From Torymus aiolomorphi (Eukaryota > Arthropoda > Insecta > Hymenoptera > Torymidae): 64,000 nucleotides of DNA. The notes beneath the pieces were generated by a model. That model made no database searches. It worked only from the letters and a program-made list of their open reading frames with translations, and had not been told where the DNA came from. The position numbers were made by a program, and so were the translations under genes. The DNA is taken from contig CM070876.1 of NCBI GenBank assembly GCA_036365515.1, positions 136,106,894-136,170,893 of the forward strand. Direction: 5' to 3'. Shown here one piece after another: positions 10,724 to 21,350 of the stretch (the stretch's first letter is position 1; each line of letters opens with the position of its first letter).

Positions 10724-11786
10724 AACGTTTAAAAAACGTTATTACGAAGCACATCGGCCTTCGGCGTACACTGGTGCTGATAAACTTTTTCGAGCTATGC
10801 GTAAAAAATACGATCGTCAAAGTGTTATTGAATGGCTTGAGAGTCAAGACGCTTATAACTTGCATAGACCTGTTCGACATTGTTTTCCTAGACGTAATTA
10901 TAATGTGCGCAATTTCGACGACGTGTGGGAAACTGATTTGGTGGACATGAGATCTATAAAATCTTACAACGATGGCTACAGCTACGTTTTAACTGTTATC
11001 GATGTTCTCAGCAAATACGCAAGGGCTGAACCTGTCAAGGACAAAACTTTGAGAAATGTCGCTGATGCTTTTGTGCGTATTTTGTCGAGAAGTAACGGAC
11101 GGAAACCAATATGTCTTCAAACTGATAAAGGTAAAGAATTTATCGGCGGGGCGCTGCAGAGGGATCTCTCAAAGCACGGTATAGCGTTTAAAGTTGTACG
11201 TAGTCCAGATGTAAAAGCTGCCATTGAGGAAAGATTCGTAAGAACTATAAAAGAAAGAGGATGGCGGTATTTTACTCACAAAAATACTCGAAGGTATGTT
11301 GATGTTTTGCAGAATATCGTAGAGGCGTATAATCATACCAAACAATCGGCCACAAAAATGGTGCCAGCAGTCGTAACACTGTACAATGCAGCCAAAGCTC
11401 GTGAAAATTTATAACGTCGATATGGTAATCGTGTTTTTAAAACTCTTAAATACTGCATCGGTGACTTGGTGCGCGTCAGTCGTGCAAAGAACGTTTTCGC
11501 TAAAGGATATGAGAGTGGCTGGACACCAGAGATTTTTAAAATTACACGAATCTCAACGACGTGTCCGCCTGCAGTTTATTATTTAGAAGACTTGGCAGGT
11601 GAGGAAATTGACGGTTTTTTCTACGCCGAAGAATTGTGCAGAGTACGTAAAAATTTAACTACAGACGTTTTTGAAATTTTGAAAACTAGAGACAATGGTT
11701 CGTCTAAAGAATATTTTGTAAAGTGGAAAGGATACAGCGATAAGTTCAATTCCTGGATTAGAGCGAATAAATTGACGAATATATAA
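10716..11786 (+). pseudogene. Polinton retroviral-type integrase with chromodomain
   Basis: The protein would integrate element DNA with a 6-bp stagger. The core domain shows the first Asp in WETDLVDM (about 10930), IDVLSKYARAEPV after it, the second Asp in LQTDKGKEF (about 11117), and the Glu in AAIEERFVRTIKERGWRYFT (about 11219-11278). A chromodomain follows at about 11655-11786 with EYFVKWKGYSDKFNSWI. A single in-frame TAA at 11412-11414 separates the two parts; everything else is open in frame 3. The N-terminal zinc-binding HHCC region is not clear. It overlaps the preceding gene by 8 bp and the penton-like gene starts 13 bp after it. Confidence 0.93.
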
Positions 11787-11798
11787 AACATTTTTAAA

Positions 11799-12611
11799 AT
11801 GGAAGATCAGTTTTATATTGTGTTGCCGAGCAACAGCAGCATGAATTATTTTGCGAAAAATACCACGACACGTTTCATCACGCAGCTCCCTCAGCAGATA
11901 CGTCTTCAAGGTTCGTGGTCAGTCGCGCTTACGGAGGTTCAAATTCCGCTGACGTTTCAACACGTGTCTTCCGAGCAACCGGATACGACAGTTTCGCTTA
12001 ATCTCATTCAACACTCGACTCTAGAGACAACGGCAAAAAATGTTAGTAATACAGTATCACTGCTTCGTCCAGGAATTTACAGAGATGCAAACATTATAAT
12101 AAGCGAGCTAAATAATTTAAACTGTATAGAGGGCCATTTGGAATTTGGTGTCGATGCCGGTTGTTACGTGACAGTCTACAGAGTTTGTACAAAGATAACT
12201 TGCTCTGAATTCAGTGACCAACTTTGTTTATCCAAGAAGTTGCAAAAAATTTTGGGATTCGAAAGCACGAATAGTATTTTTATAAGTGATTAAGAATCAG
12301 TAGTAAGTGATAGACCTGCTCATCTCTCCAATGGGCTTCCGTCCATGCTTATGATTTATAGCGATATTTGCGAACCTTACGTAATAGATCATGTTCAATC
12401 GCTATTGTTGCGAGCAGTATCGTTAAACATCGACGACGATTACACGTATGGTAGTACGAGAATCAAGAGTTTCTCCCCACCCATGTACATATCTGTATTA
12501 TTCAACTCATTTCAGATAATCGAAATCGGTATAAGGGACCAAAGTGGCCGTGCGATCCCATTCGATTACAGTACTCTGACGGTAACACTTCATTTCAAGA
12601 AACTTGACTAG
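11799..12611 (+). pseudogene. Polinton penton-like minor capsid protein
   Basis: The start ATG 11799 gives FYIVLPSNSSMNYF, TRFITQLPQQIRL and SWSVALTEVQIP, a pattern I know from Polinton proteins annotated as penton (single jelly-roll, capsid vertices). The C-terminal end (VTLHFKKL) also fits that family. One in-frame TAA at 12291-12293 splits about 270 codons; the rest is open. It lies between integrase and the basic Gly-rich protein. The jelly-roll fold is inferred from family knowledge, not seen directly. Confidence 0.8.
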
Positions 12612-12628
12612 AACTCATTTTTAATACA

Positions 12629-13210
12629 GTGATGGAGCGTTACCAAGAATACTTCAACATGCAAGTTGGCGGTGGATATAGCGGAGGGGTGGTTTTTGGT
12701 GGGGGTCAAGGTCAACGCTTTAATGGTGGGGTCGGACGTATTTACGTTGGATCCCCCTACCAAAGGGGGCACGGCGGTATTGGTTCACTTTTGGCTGGAA
12801 TTTTCCATCGCGTTCTCCCACTTTTCACTCGTGGAGCCAAAGCTGTTAGGAAGGAGGCTGTGCGTACTGGTATGAACATTATGTCTGATGTTACCGAGCG
12901 AAACACTCCGTTTAAAGAGTCGATTCGCAAACGCTTTAAAGAATCTGGCGAAGTTCTCAAACGAAAAGTAGAGGAGGAATTGAATAAGCTAATGGAGGGG
13001 TCTGGATATAAATTACCACGCTACGGCTTACCACTTCAGTTGCGAATTGGCGCTGACTCTCATACAAATCACAGAGGTAAAAAGAAGAAGAGCAGCTCTA
13101 GAAAAAGGAAAAGAAGAAAACGCAAGTCTAATATTTCGAAAAGAGGCAAGTTTAAGAGAAAACAAACGAAACAAAAGAAAAAGAGAACCACGAGAGATAT
13201 TTTTGGATAG
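12629..13210 (+). CDS. Basic Gly-rich Polinton virion-type protein
   Basis: Open 193-codon frame from ATG 12629 (second Met one codon later). Residues 12-55 are Gly-rich (GGGYSGGVVFGGGQG and GGIGSLLAGIFHRVLP, the latter a possible short amphipathic membrane helix), residues 65-120 are helical and charged, and the last 55 residues are dominated by Lys/Arg. Position directly before the major capsid and this composition suggest a minor virion or core protein similar in role to adenovirus basic or pVI-like proteins; that is inference. The 5-bp spacer to the capsid ATG suggests co-transcription. Confidence 0.68.
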   Translation: MMERYQEYFNMQVGGGYSGGVVFGGGQGQRFNGGVGRIYVGSPYQRGHGGIGSLLAGIFHRVLPLFTRGAKAVRKEAVRTGMNIMSDVTERNTPFKESIRKRFKESGEVLKRKVEEELNKLMEGSGYKLPRYGLPLQLRIGADSHTNHRGKKKKSSSRKRKRRKRKSNISKRGKFKRKQTKQKKKRTTRDIFG

Positions 13211-13215
13211 ATAAG

Positions 13216-14522
13216 ATGGCATTTTTACACACCCATTCGTGCGAGTGTCTCAAATCGGAGTTGTTTCTGTTTGAAATTCCTCCTACTCAAACAACGATAG
13301 AAAATTCACACTGGATACAATATAAACCAATATCGTCTTTAACTGATGACTCACCTATAGAATTTGTGTTACCGGGCAATAGTGAAGAATATATTGATCT
13401 TGCTCACACGATGCTTAGTCTGCGAGTAAGTCTACAAACTACGGTTGACGTACCACAAGCCGCTACAGACCAGGTACCCAAAGTCGGTCCTGTCAATAAT
13501 TTTATGCATTCTTTATTTAATCAAATGGATGTATTTTTTAATCAAAAACCGGTATCACCGCCTACAAACGCGTACGCTTACAGAGCGTACCTTGAAACTT
13601 TATTAAATTATGGACCTGCTGCAAAAAATGCGCATTTGACGAGTGTGCTGTGGTACAACGATACTGCTGGAAAAATGGACGACGATCAAGATCTAAAAGC
13701 AGGCCCTGTGCAAAGCCGGAAATTACTGTCGGAAACCAAATAAGTTAACATGATTGGCCATATTCACTGCGGCGTGTTCAATCAAGAAAAATTATTAATA
13801 AACGGTGTCGAGGTAAGAGTGCGATTAGTAAGGTCTCGCGATAGTTCTTGTCTCATGGATCCTACGGGCTGTTACTCCGTACATATCGACGAAGCTAATC
13901 TTTTAGTTAGGCGAGTCAAAATTAGTCCGGGTATATTACTAGCACACGCCCAATCACTTTCAAAGACAACTGCGAAATATCCTCTCATGAGGGTTGAGGT
14001 TAATGTTGTAACAATGCATAGAGGTATTCACGGTGAAACTTTGGATAATATAATATTAGGCGAACTGCCAAAACGAATTATAATCGGGTTTGTTGACAAT
14101 AAGGCTTTCAATGGCAATCGAGCTCTAAATCCGTTTAACTTTGAACATTTTAATATAAATTTTGTATATACGTTTACGGTGTACAAATACCTTCTAAACC
14201 ACTACAACCTAATTTCGGAGCTAGCAAATTATGCATTGATGCTTATCATATGCTATTTTCTGGAACAGGCATACATTTTCTTAACCAAATCTCGCGCGAA
14301 TCATATCCTAATGGCTATTGTCTTTTCGTGTTTGATTTAACTCCCCACCTATTGGCTAACGAATGCACTTATTGGAATTTGATTAAGCACGGTAGCGTCA
14401 GATTAGATGTACGATTCGCTGAAGCATTAGCCAATACTATAAATTGTATTATCTATGCTGAGTACGATAATATTTTGAAAATAGATGCATCGCGTCAAGC
14501 TATTGTAGACTTTAGTGGTTAG
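13216..14522 (+). pseudogene. Polinton major capsid protein (double jelly-roll), broken
   Basis: This would form the icosahedral shell. ATG 13216 begins a frame with CLKSELFLFEIPPTQTTIE, PIEFVLPGN, PVNNFMHSLFNQMDVFFN and YAYRAYLETLLNY, all hallmarks of Polinton major capsid proteins. Breaks are an in-frame TAA at 13741-13743 and a frameshift near 14160-14175. After the shift the true frame continues with SGTGIHFLNQ, GYCLFVFDLTP, HGSVRLDVRFAEAL and YAEYDNILKID up to the stop at 14520-14522. The total of about 435 codons is short but plausible for this lineage. Confidence 0.93.
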
Positions 14523-14632
14523 AATAACAAAGTGCAGATGGCGTTGTTGTACTACATATACGTGGAAGATTTGTTTCTTGATGTCAGTACGTTTCGAGTC
14601 GTGATCGTCATTGCAAGCTTCATAAAAAAACG

Positions 14633-15260
14633 ATGGATTTAGTTATAGATATCCATTATTTCAAAGATACTGACAATAACAATGCACCAAAGGAAATCGC
14701 TGTTGTTGCTCTTAATGGTGATTTTACGGTCATTGGTTAGTGGCTCCGACGGCTTGTGTAAATGATTTGAGCGGTGAAATTAGAAGACAAAATAATTGTT
14801 TAACTTAGCATTGCCACGGCATTAATTACTTGGAAGGTGAAGTTGATTTCAAAGTGTTTCATAAAACTCTGCAACATTTATCAAAAAGTGCTCGAAAAAT
14901 TTACGTTAGAGGCAGTGAAAAGTGGTTGATGTTTCATAAAATATAGCCAACGAAATCATCAATTTGGAGTATGATATAGATTGTCCTCCGTTCGATAAGT
15001 TATCTTCTAATGTATATTGTATGCATCACGCTTTAAAATTTTCGGGTCATAAATATCGATGTGCGTTAAATCACGCTTATCGTTTGAAAGGCTACTTATC
15101 TTCACGCCTTGGTTATCTAAATAAAAATTTAATCGATCTTCATAATGGACAGCCTTCAAATATTGAAGATCCTTTCACCAATCCAGTCGCATACTGTAGG
15201 TGTATTCCCAGCCGATCAAATCCCGCGGGTGTGGACCAAGCCGATGGCGTTCATCGTTAG
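14633..15260 (+). pseudogene. Conserved Polinton protein, unknown function (copy A)
   Basis: From ATG 14633 the frame starts VIDIHYF and APKEIAVVAL, then breaks at TAG 14738. Parts continue in other frames: HGINYLEGEVDF, KIYVRGSEKWLMF (about 14835-14935, with TAG at 14808), then from about 14950 CPPFDKL, CMHHALKFSGHKYRCALNHA and RLKGYL. The same segments occur in the same order in copy B (52338-52790), so this is a real conserved family. The C-x2-H ... CALxHA cluster could bind zinc, and the N-terminal acidic beta-strand pattern hints at an RNase H-like fold; both are guesses. The 3' end probably overlaps the protease start. Confidence 0.7.
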
Positions 15261-15660
15261 CACTGACGACCATACCAAGTCTGGCATGCATTGGGTTGCG
15301 TTCTACGTCGATAGATTTTCTAATGGTCTATACTTTGATAGTTTTGGATTACCACCTATAATACCCAATCACATAAGCCGTTTGCGAAAAAATTGTAAAA
15401 CATTTCGTTGGAACGCAATACAACTTCAAAATGATGCATCCGATGTATGTGGTCAATATTGTATTATGTTTTTAAGCTATATGAGTAATGGTTTAGGTTT
15501 CAAGAAGTTTCTGGATAATTTTTCTGTCGACTTGGAGAAAAATGATAGCGTAGTTAGACGCTATGTGCGCTATAAAAAAGCTGACGGAAATTTCATTGGC
15601 AATGGTGGATGCTTCGTCAGATGTTTACAAAACTCTCGCTCTAAAATGTCTTTGTTATAA
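15145..15660 (+). CDS. Polinton adenain-type cysteine protease
   Basis: The protease matures virion proteins in adenovirus-like systems. The open 171-codon frame starts at ATG 15145, chosen because it is followed by the usual leader TVGVFPADQIPR. The catalytic His is in GMHWVAFY (His codon 15289-15291), the acidic residue in YFDSFG (about 15330), and the Cys in DVCGQYC (15448-15462), with the Gln in the same motif. Length is close to family size (about 170-200). It is apparently intact, unlike its neighbours, although the 14.6-15.3 kb upstream gene is badly broken. Confidence 0.9.
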   Translation: MDSLQILKILSPIQSHTVGVFPADQIPRVWTKPMAFIVSTDDHTKSGMHWVAFYVDRFSNGLYFDSFGLPPIIPNHISRLRKNCKTFRWNAIQLQNDASDVCGQYCIMFLSYMSNGLGFKKFLDNFSVDLEKNDSVVRRYVRYKKADGNFIGNGGCFVRCLQNSRSKMSLL

Positions 15661-15833
15661 TTGTCAGCATTTCTATTATCACGCGAAAGAAGTTTTGATG
15701 TAAGACGATACAACGTGTGTCATGGAAATTTAGCCGTTTCAACTATATGTGCGTCATTATTTGACCTTTCTCGTCTCATTCTTTACTTCTCAAACGTCTG
15801 CACTTTTTTAACCGTGTGTATAGTTTGAAAAGC

Positions 15834-15865
15834 TATATTTAAAGGATCGCTTCAGAGTCTTTAGC
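15834..15865 (+). promoter_or_regulatory. Putative core promoter of the 3' orphan gene
   Basis: TATATTTAAAGG (15834-15845) followed by TTCAGAG and CTTTAGC initiator-like sites 20-30 bp downstream. It is nearly the same box as upstream of polB (3784). Confidence 0.55.
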
Positions 15866-15902
15866 ACCAATCGCTTTCTATCGTAAAGATACGCGGATCA
15901 CC

Positions 15903-16640
15903 ATGGCGACCCTACCACGAGCTGCACAACACCCACATTAAGTCTTTTGTACGTTGTACGCCTTAAGTAAGTCGTTCACCAAGAAGATAATTGTTGGTTT
16001 GTAATATGACGAGCTCGTCGACAAGTTCGACGACGAGTGCTACAAATCTGTGGTTCGACTATTATCGAATGACTTTGAAGGTGTTGCATTTTTGTACAAT
16101 GATGGGGAAGAATTCAAAACATGTTTCGACGACATTGATAAATATTTTCGTGGACTTGATAATAGTTTAAAGGACCAGAAAATTTACGGAAACGGTTGGA
16201 CTTTAAAATTCACCACAAGTCACCAGGAAAAAGCAATCGAAATTGAAAAAGACAGGGGACCTGGTGTTGGTCGAATCAAGCGGTTTCGCCATAGTTTGTT
16301 AATGAAAAAAGTTACTTTTGATTGTCTTCAAGAATTTATTCTAAAGTGTGTCGATACTCGTCTTAAATATTTAAATTCTATTGCGAGTAGTGTACAATAT
16401 CTTACTTGCGACTTTATGGAGTTTATTAAAACTAAAAGTATTCCCATGCATGAAGCACAAGTACAACTGTATACACCTAATATTATAAAAGACGTTGTAA
16501 ATTTAGTTGATAATGATGTAATAGACGAAATAACCTCTAGTATAGAAAAGCAATGTAAAGAAAAAATCAAGCGTCTTTACCTAAGTGCGATGTTGCTGAT
16601 GTTTTGTATCAGATTATATCATTACACATGCCAAGAATAG
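15903..16640 (+). pseudogene. Orphan 3'-terminal Polinton gene
   Basis: ATG 15903 lies in a good context (CACCATGG) and the same frame stays open to 16640 apart from TAA at 15939-15941 and 16002-16004, giving about 245 codons. The protein is acidic in its first third (DELVDKFDDECYK, FLYNDGEEFKTCFDDIDKYF) and ends in a Cys-containing hydrophobic segment. I do not recognise the family. Its own TATA-type promoter and position at the 3' end of the element suggest a separate transcription unit. Function unknown. Confidence 0.55.
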
Positions 16641-17044
16641 TTGATGTATTAAATACTATTATATTTGATAATAAATAGAAAAATTTGAATATACTTACTA
16701 TGTACTTCTTTTTGTCTTCCTTGTCTTCCTCTTAATCCCAACTTATTATATTTTTAAAACCGTCAATTTTTAATTTACATTTCTAAATTGTAACTTATAT
16801 AAATTAAATTTTATTTCACGAAATGAAGCTAGCTTGCAGTTGAATATTTTTTTAATAAGTATTTTTAAATTATTTAATTGAAAGAATAAAAAATTAGTTG
16901 AAATTAGATACTCATAAATATTTTAATTTGCTGACGCAATATGTAATTCGATTACGTATGTATATCAAATAACCGACTGAAACACGTACACACACGCATA
17001 CACACGTCTGTATGTGACTTCTTGACCCTGACCCCAGCTGGTGC
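16641..17044. other. Non-coding right arm of Polinton A
   Basis: AT-rich, ending in a short (CA)n-like run (about 16986-17010). No gene. Confidence 0.7.
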
Positions 17045-17097
17045 CTGCGGTTGAGGTCAAGTTTGTTGTGACGGCCTATAGCGAGGGGTATACTACT
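17045..17097 (-). repeat. Polinton A right inverted terminus
   Basis: The reverse complement matches the left terminus at 1120-1172 and ends GGGGTATACTACT on the + strand at 17097. Confidence 0.92.
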
Positions 17098-17103
17098 TAC
17101 GTC
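17098..17103. repeat. 6-bp target site duplication, right (TACGTC)
   Basis: Exact copy of 1114-1119, immediately outside the right terminus. Minisatellite sequence (AACACCTTTTATG) resumes directly after it. Confidence 0.92.
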
Positions 17104-17175
17104 AACACCTTTTATGCCTTAGAGTTACACTTTTCTGAAATTTTATGTCGTATAGTTACACCTTTTATCTGTTAC
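17104..17175. repeat. Minisatellite remnant right of Polinton A
   Basis: AACACCTTTTATG and related units continue the array of 1-1119 outside the target duplication, then fade. Confidence 0.8.
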
Positions 17176-17339
17176 TATGCACATCTCACCTTTCTGTAGT
17201 TCAGATGGATTCTTCTTTGGAAGATAGGTATTTGCACAGATACGGTTTAGCATGTCAGTAAAAAAAAAACCGCTGCCAATTCATTGGCACGTAGTTTCCT
17301 CCAAATTAATGTATCGTTCCTATACGTATAGTAGTTTTT

Positions 17340-18740
17340 TTAAATATAAATTATGTTTTTTCATTTGTTACGGCATGTTGTACCGACGGCGGTAGCAGGG
17401 AGCGGTTATAGTACCTCGCGCTCGCGAACGCGAGATGGCCCATCAATGCAGAATTGTAGCTGCATCGACATAATTACTAGCAGACCTCGGCGAGCAGGAG
17501 GCGGCCATCTTAAACTTCGTTTGAGAACGAGAAGTACGCGCCTGAGCTCGCTCCTCAAGTATTTCGCTATTCTTCTAGAAAATACAGAATTTCTTCGCCC
17601 GCTAGACACGCAGTGTGATAGTGTTGTATTCGCTGAAGCAATTACGTAGATTTCCGGACTTCATCGTCGTGTACTTGCGACGCTGCGACGTGACGAAACT
17701 GAGCGATCGTGCGACAGGCGAGTTCAACCTGCCGCGCAATCTTCAAGGGCCAGACACCCCAGCTACGTGATAACTGACCCGGCAACCCCGCTATCAGAAG
17801 GAAGGGTGTTAGCTGAGAGTCCCCGTAGAAGGCGTATTAGTTTTCGTCATCTAAGGTAAGCGTGCACGCATCTACCGTGCCGCGAATTAGCACCGCGTAA
17901 CCGCTTCCCCGGCTTGTCGCACCTGGACAACGGCTTCGAGTAGGCGCTCTTGTGAGGAGGGAGCAAGTGTGCAGAGAGAGATAGATCCTGGACCCGAACG
18001 TTTCCAAGGTCGAATACAAGGTCGAACACCGGCTGTTTCAAAGCCGGTGTGTGTGTGCACTACAGGTGCGCACACGTGCAGCGCCGCCATCTACCCTCTC
18101 TCTCGCACTTATACGTGTGTGCTTTGTGCGGCGATCGTGACCGCTCTCTCACTTCGCTGTTTTACTCGGCGAGCGCGCGCATAGAATACCGTGCACGTGT
18201 GGCTTATTATACCTCACGTGCGCGGCGTAAATTATCGCGAGCGTGACGTCAGCCTGTGAGACAGCTGACGTCTATAGCATTGTGCTGGCGCACCGTTAGG
18301 TAGGGAATTAAGCCTATTTCGACGACATATTTCAATTGTCTAATTTCCAATTATTTATGCAACTATTTTGCTAACCCTTAACCTCCTTTATTTAATAAAC
18401 AATAGTCTTTTGTTCTTAACATTAATCACTCGCCTTATTATTTCGCGACCTTAGTCATTCCCTGTTCCCCGCCGCCTCCGCGGTCGTTAGGTTAGAGAGA
18501 ACATATCATTTTACATCTGAGCAACTGGCACGCGGACCAGGGACCTGATAAAGAGTTCGAGTCCCTGACAGAAATAACCAAATAAACCAGATTAGGTTTA
18601 GTATTGCACGACGTTGTAGCTTCTGCTGCCTAATCTGGCCATTGGGTCTACGAGAGTTGAACCGAAAGACCCGGAGTTGAACCGCTAAGACGTGCAGGTG
18701 AAACTCGTCTTGGGAATAGTAAACACCCTGTGATACATTA
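17340..18740. other. GC-rich, CpG-rich non-coding block
   Basis: About 1.4 kb of GC-rich DNA with no convincing long frame and a polyadenylation-like AATAAA-rich end (about 18390-18410). Composition resembles the solo LTR at 47070-48147, so an LTR is possible. However, I could not find matching TG...CA ends with a target duplication. A host regulatory island is the alternative. Confidence 0.4.
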
Positions 18741-19576
18741 TACTTCTTTTTTTTTAATGCTTTAATAATTCATTAATATTTAAAAAATTGAATATTTTTT
18801 TCTTATTATTGAAATTATTTCTTATTTGCCACTTATTTTATTTAAAAAAAAGGTAATATTATAAAATATAAAATTAAAAAATTGCTATCTACCCTGAGAT
18901 CAACTTTCTCACATTTTCACAATCATATATAATAACTCCATTTTTTACATTATAAATATATTATTCAATAATTGTATATCCTTATTATAAATAATTGCAT
19001 ACATATTAAAAAAATTGAAATTATACTTCTAATTTTGATTTTTTAATGGTCCGTTATAATTTTCGTCATCCTCTTCAATCCTCAATAAAATATCGTTGAT
19101 TGTTGATTTTATCATTTCTTATACCATTTTAATAAAAAACAAAAGCAAATAAAATATTATGTAAACACAAATATCAGTGGCAGCTAATAAAAACGATTTC
19201 TTGTTCTTTCGAACTGCATGCGTATAATTCAATAGATAGGTGGTTGTGAAGTCACTCAAGATCTTTCCAAGCAGACAACTACCTATCTATTAGCTAATAA
19301 AAACAAATTTACGATTTGAAAAAAGGGCTAAAGCAGTTTTAAGCTCAATTATCTCTGAAATTTATAAACTAATTTTTTTACCTTAACAATTCATGTAATA
19401 AATAATGTACAAACTTTACACCTCCATCAATTCTAGTTCTCCATCAAATTTCAAAGTAATTAAATTTTACTCTAGTTATTGTGCGACATAGAAAGTCATT
19501 TCCAGAAATACCAAAATTTTAAATATCAAAAATGTCAAAAACTAACCGTATAATCTGGATGAAATTTTACATAGGT
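18741..19576. other. AT-rich intergenic stretch with one hairpin
   Basis: No gene. A 17-bp perfect stem (AATAGATAGGTGGTTGT, 19231-19247; its complement at 19275-19291) with a 27-nt loop is the only structure seen; it may be the core of a small foldback. Confidence 0.6.
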
Positions 19577-19822
19577 ATTGCCTATATCATTAAAAATATA
19601 TTACTTATGTCGACTGCAACTTACTATCAACTGATGAGAATTTTTCCATCGGTCTTACAGTTTTATAGATTAAATTAAAATAATTAATATTTATGGCAGT
19701 CAGATTGCCCTTGTTTATAATCACCCCCGCAGAACCTGAAATAAAAACTTAATTAAAACCTAGAAAGAAAAACTATTAGCAAAGGACTATCTGACTGCCT
19801 CCCACCACCAAATTGCCCAATT

Positions 19823-19862
19823 GCCCAACGTTTCGAGCCCGCTCCGCCTCCTCCTCAGGGAC
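19823..19862 (-). ncRNA. Hammerhead ribozyme motif, PLE family 1 (copy 1)
   Basis: On -, GTCC precedes CTGAGGA, then a weakened stem II, GAAAC, GTT and GGGC, so stem I can still pair (one G-U). Stem II has a mismatch compared with the copy at 30719-30758. Confidence 0.65.
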
Positions 19863-19929
19863 TGAAATGAAACCCGCGATACACCTCCTTATATACCCAT
19901 ACCCACTTTCCCTCTCCAACTTTCCATTC

Positions 19930-21225
19930 TCACTTAAATTAATAAAGAATGATAAATGTTATCTAATTTACTTGGCTCTACCATTAAATTTACATTATTC
20001 CGATTCCTTAGAATGTGAGTACTTTCAAGGCTTTCCCTCTTACATTTATTCTTAATCCCTTGTTCCAAAATATCCACACTCCCAAAATCGAAAGAATGCA
20101 AACTATTTAAATAATGTTCTTTCAAACCCGATGTAAAATTTGTGCTACGTAAAATATATTAATGTTCATATATTCTCTTCTTCAAATATCTACCCGTTTG
20201 ACCAATATAACATCCATTATAATCCCTACAATTAATTTTATAAACTACTCCCGCTTTTAAACCTTTATCATCCTTGTCTTTACAATTACTAAATAACCTT
20301 TCTAAATTATTATCGTTTCTAAAGAAAACTTGAATATTATGTTTACTAAAAACCCTTTTAATCCTTTCCTACAAACATATGGTAAACTAAAATATGCGTT
20401 CTTTCCATTTCTATTCCTTGTTTTATTATCTGCCCGCTTCTTCAATCCACCATTATAAATTTCCCACACTCTCTCATCAATCATTTTATCACTAAATTTT
20501 ACCGGATAACTATTCTTAATAAATGTTTCTCGAACTAAATTTAAATTCTTTTTCCTAAAATCTTTATGTGACAATTTAATCGCTCTGTCAATGACACCTT
20601 TGATCGCACCTGTCTTGTTTCCGAATTGGTGGTCAGAATCAAAATTTAAAAATCTACCTGACCATGTAGGTTTTCTATACCAATCTAATTTCACTCTATT
20701 ATTATTAACTCTAATGACTAATATCTAAAAAACTCAATTGGTTATCTGACTCGACCTCTTTTGTGAATTTAATTCTATCATGGGTAGAATGAAACACATC
20801 CACCATATCATCCACAAAACATTCAGGTACAACTGCAAAAATGTCATCAACATATCTTTTAAAAATAATTAGCTGAAAAACCAACTTAGACAAAGCAACA
20901 CTTTTCAATTTTTCCATTACTAAATTCGCTATAACAGGTGACAAAGGTGATGCCATTGGACAACAATATCTTTGCTCATATAAACTATTATGAAAAGAAA
21001 AGATTGTGTTTTTAAAAACCAAATTAAGTGCCTTTACAATTTCATCTTTTGTTAAACTAGTATGTACTTTAATTTCAGACCATTTATCTTGTATAATATC
21101 ATTCAACAACTCTAGAGGTATATTTGTAAACAAAGACACTACATCCAATGAAATCATCCTATGATTATTCGGAATAACAATATCTTTCATTATATCATAA
21201 AAACTCCAACTATCTTTAATATTAT
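19930..21225 (-). pseudogene. PLE reverse transcriptase/GIY-YIG polyprotein (copy 1)
   Basis: Reading on -, the frame enters RT at DIVIPNNHRMISLDVVSLFTNIP (motif A), then RYCCPMASPLSP (motif B; in the sister copy the Cys and Ala are Gly), FKRYVDDIFAV (motif C), and WYRKPTWSGRFLNFD. It shifts near 20700 and again near 20360-20300, and the GIY-YIG and C-terminal parts (about 19934-20300) are in other frames. The 5' RT part is missing. Not functional. Confidence 0.88.
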
Positions 21226-21350
21226 AAACAAGTGATTATCAACAAGGGCAATCTGACTGCGATAAATATTAATTATTTTAATTTAATTTATAAGACTGTA
21301 AGACCGATGGAAAAATTCTCATCAGTTGATTGCCTATATCGCATATAAAA

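Larger units (their letters stand above)
1120..17097 (+). mobile_element. Full-length Polinton/Maverick (copy A), decayed
   Basis: The element is bounded by inverted termini that start AGTAGTATACCCCTCGCTAT (the 5'-AG start is usual for Polintons) and by a perfect 6-bp target duplication TACGTC at 1114-1119 and 17098-17103. Six base pairs is the known Polinton duplication size, and the length of 15,978 bp fits the family's usual 15-20 kb. All recognisable genes read on +: polB, packaging ATPase, small conserved protein, PLA2-like protein, integrase, penton-like protein, basic Gly-rich protein, major capsid, conserved unknown protein, adenain-type protease and an orphan gene. Nearly all are broken by point stops or frameshifts but remain in order, so this looks like a whole insertion that decayed in place. 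The first 2.6 kb (1120-3780) is non-coding and carries secondary repeats. Confidence 0.95.
19589..21338 (-). mobile_element. Penelope-like element, family 1, copy 1 (5'-truncated)
   Basis: Bounded by a perfect 12-bp target duplication ATTGCCTATATC (19577-19588 and 21339-21350). The coding strand is -, with reverse transcriptase then GIY-YIG parts. Both ends carry the same roughly 90-bp segment in inverted orientation (about 19640-19712 and 21240-21338, containing AAGACTGTAAGACCGATGG), the inverted partial terminal repeat known for PLEs. A hammerhead motif lies near the 3' end. Confidence 0.88.

Noticed and set aside
10444..10880. Frames on - rich in Phe/Ser
   Set aside because: Antisense of the Lys-rich tail of the PLA2-like gene and of the integrase start.
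17340..18740. LTR interpretation of the GC-rich block
   Set aside because: CATT occurs near both candidate ends, but the ends are not TG...CA and no convincing terminal match was found; kept as undetermined.
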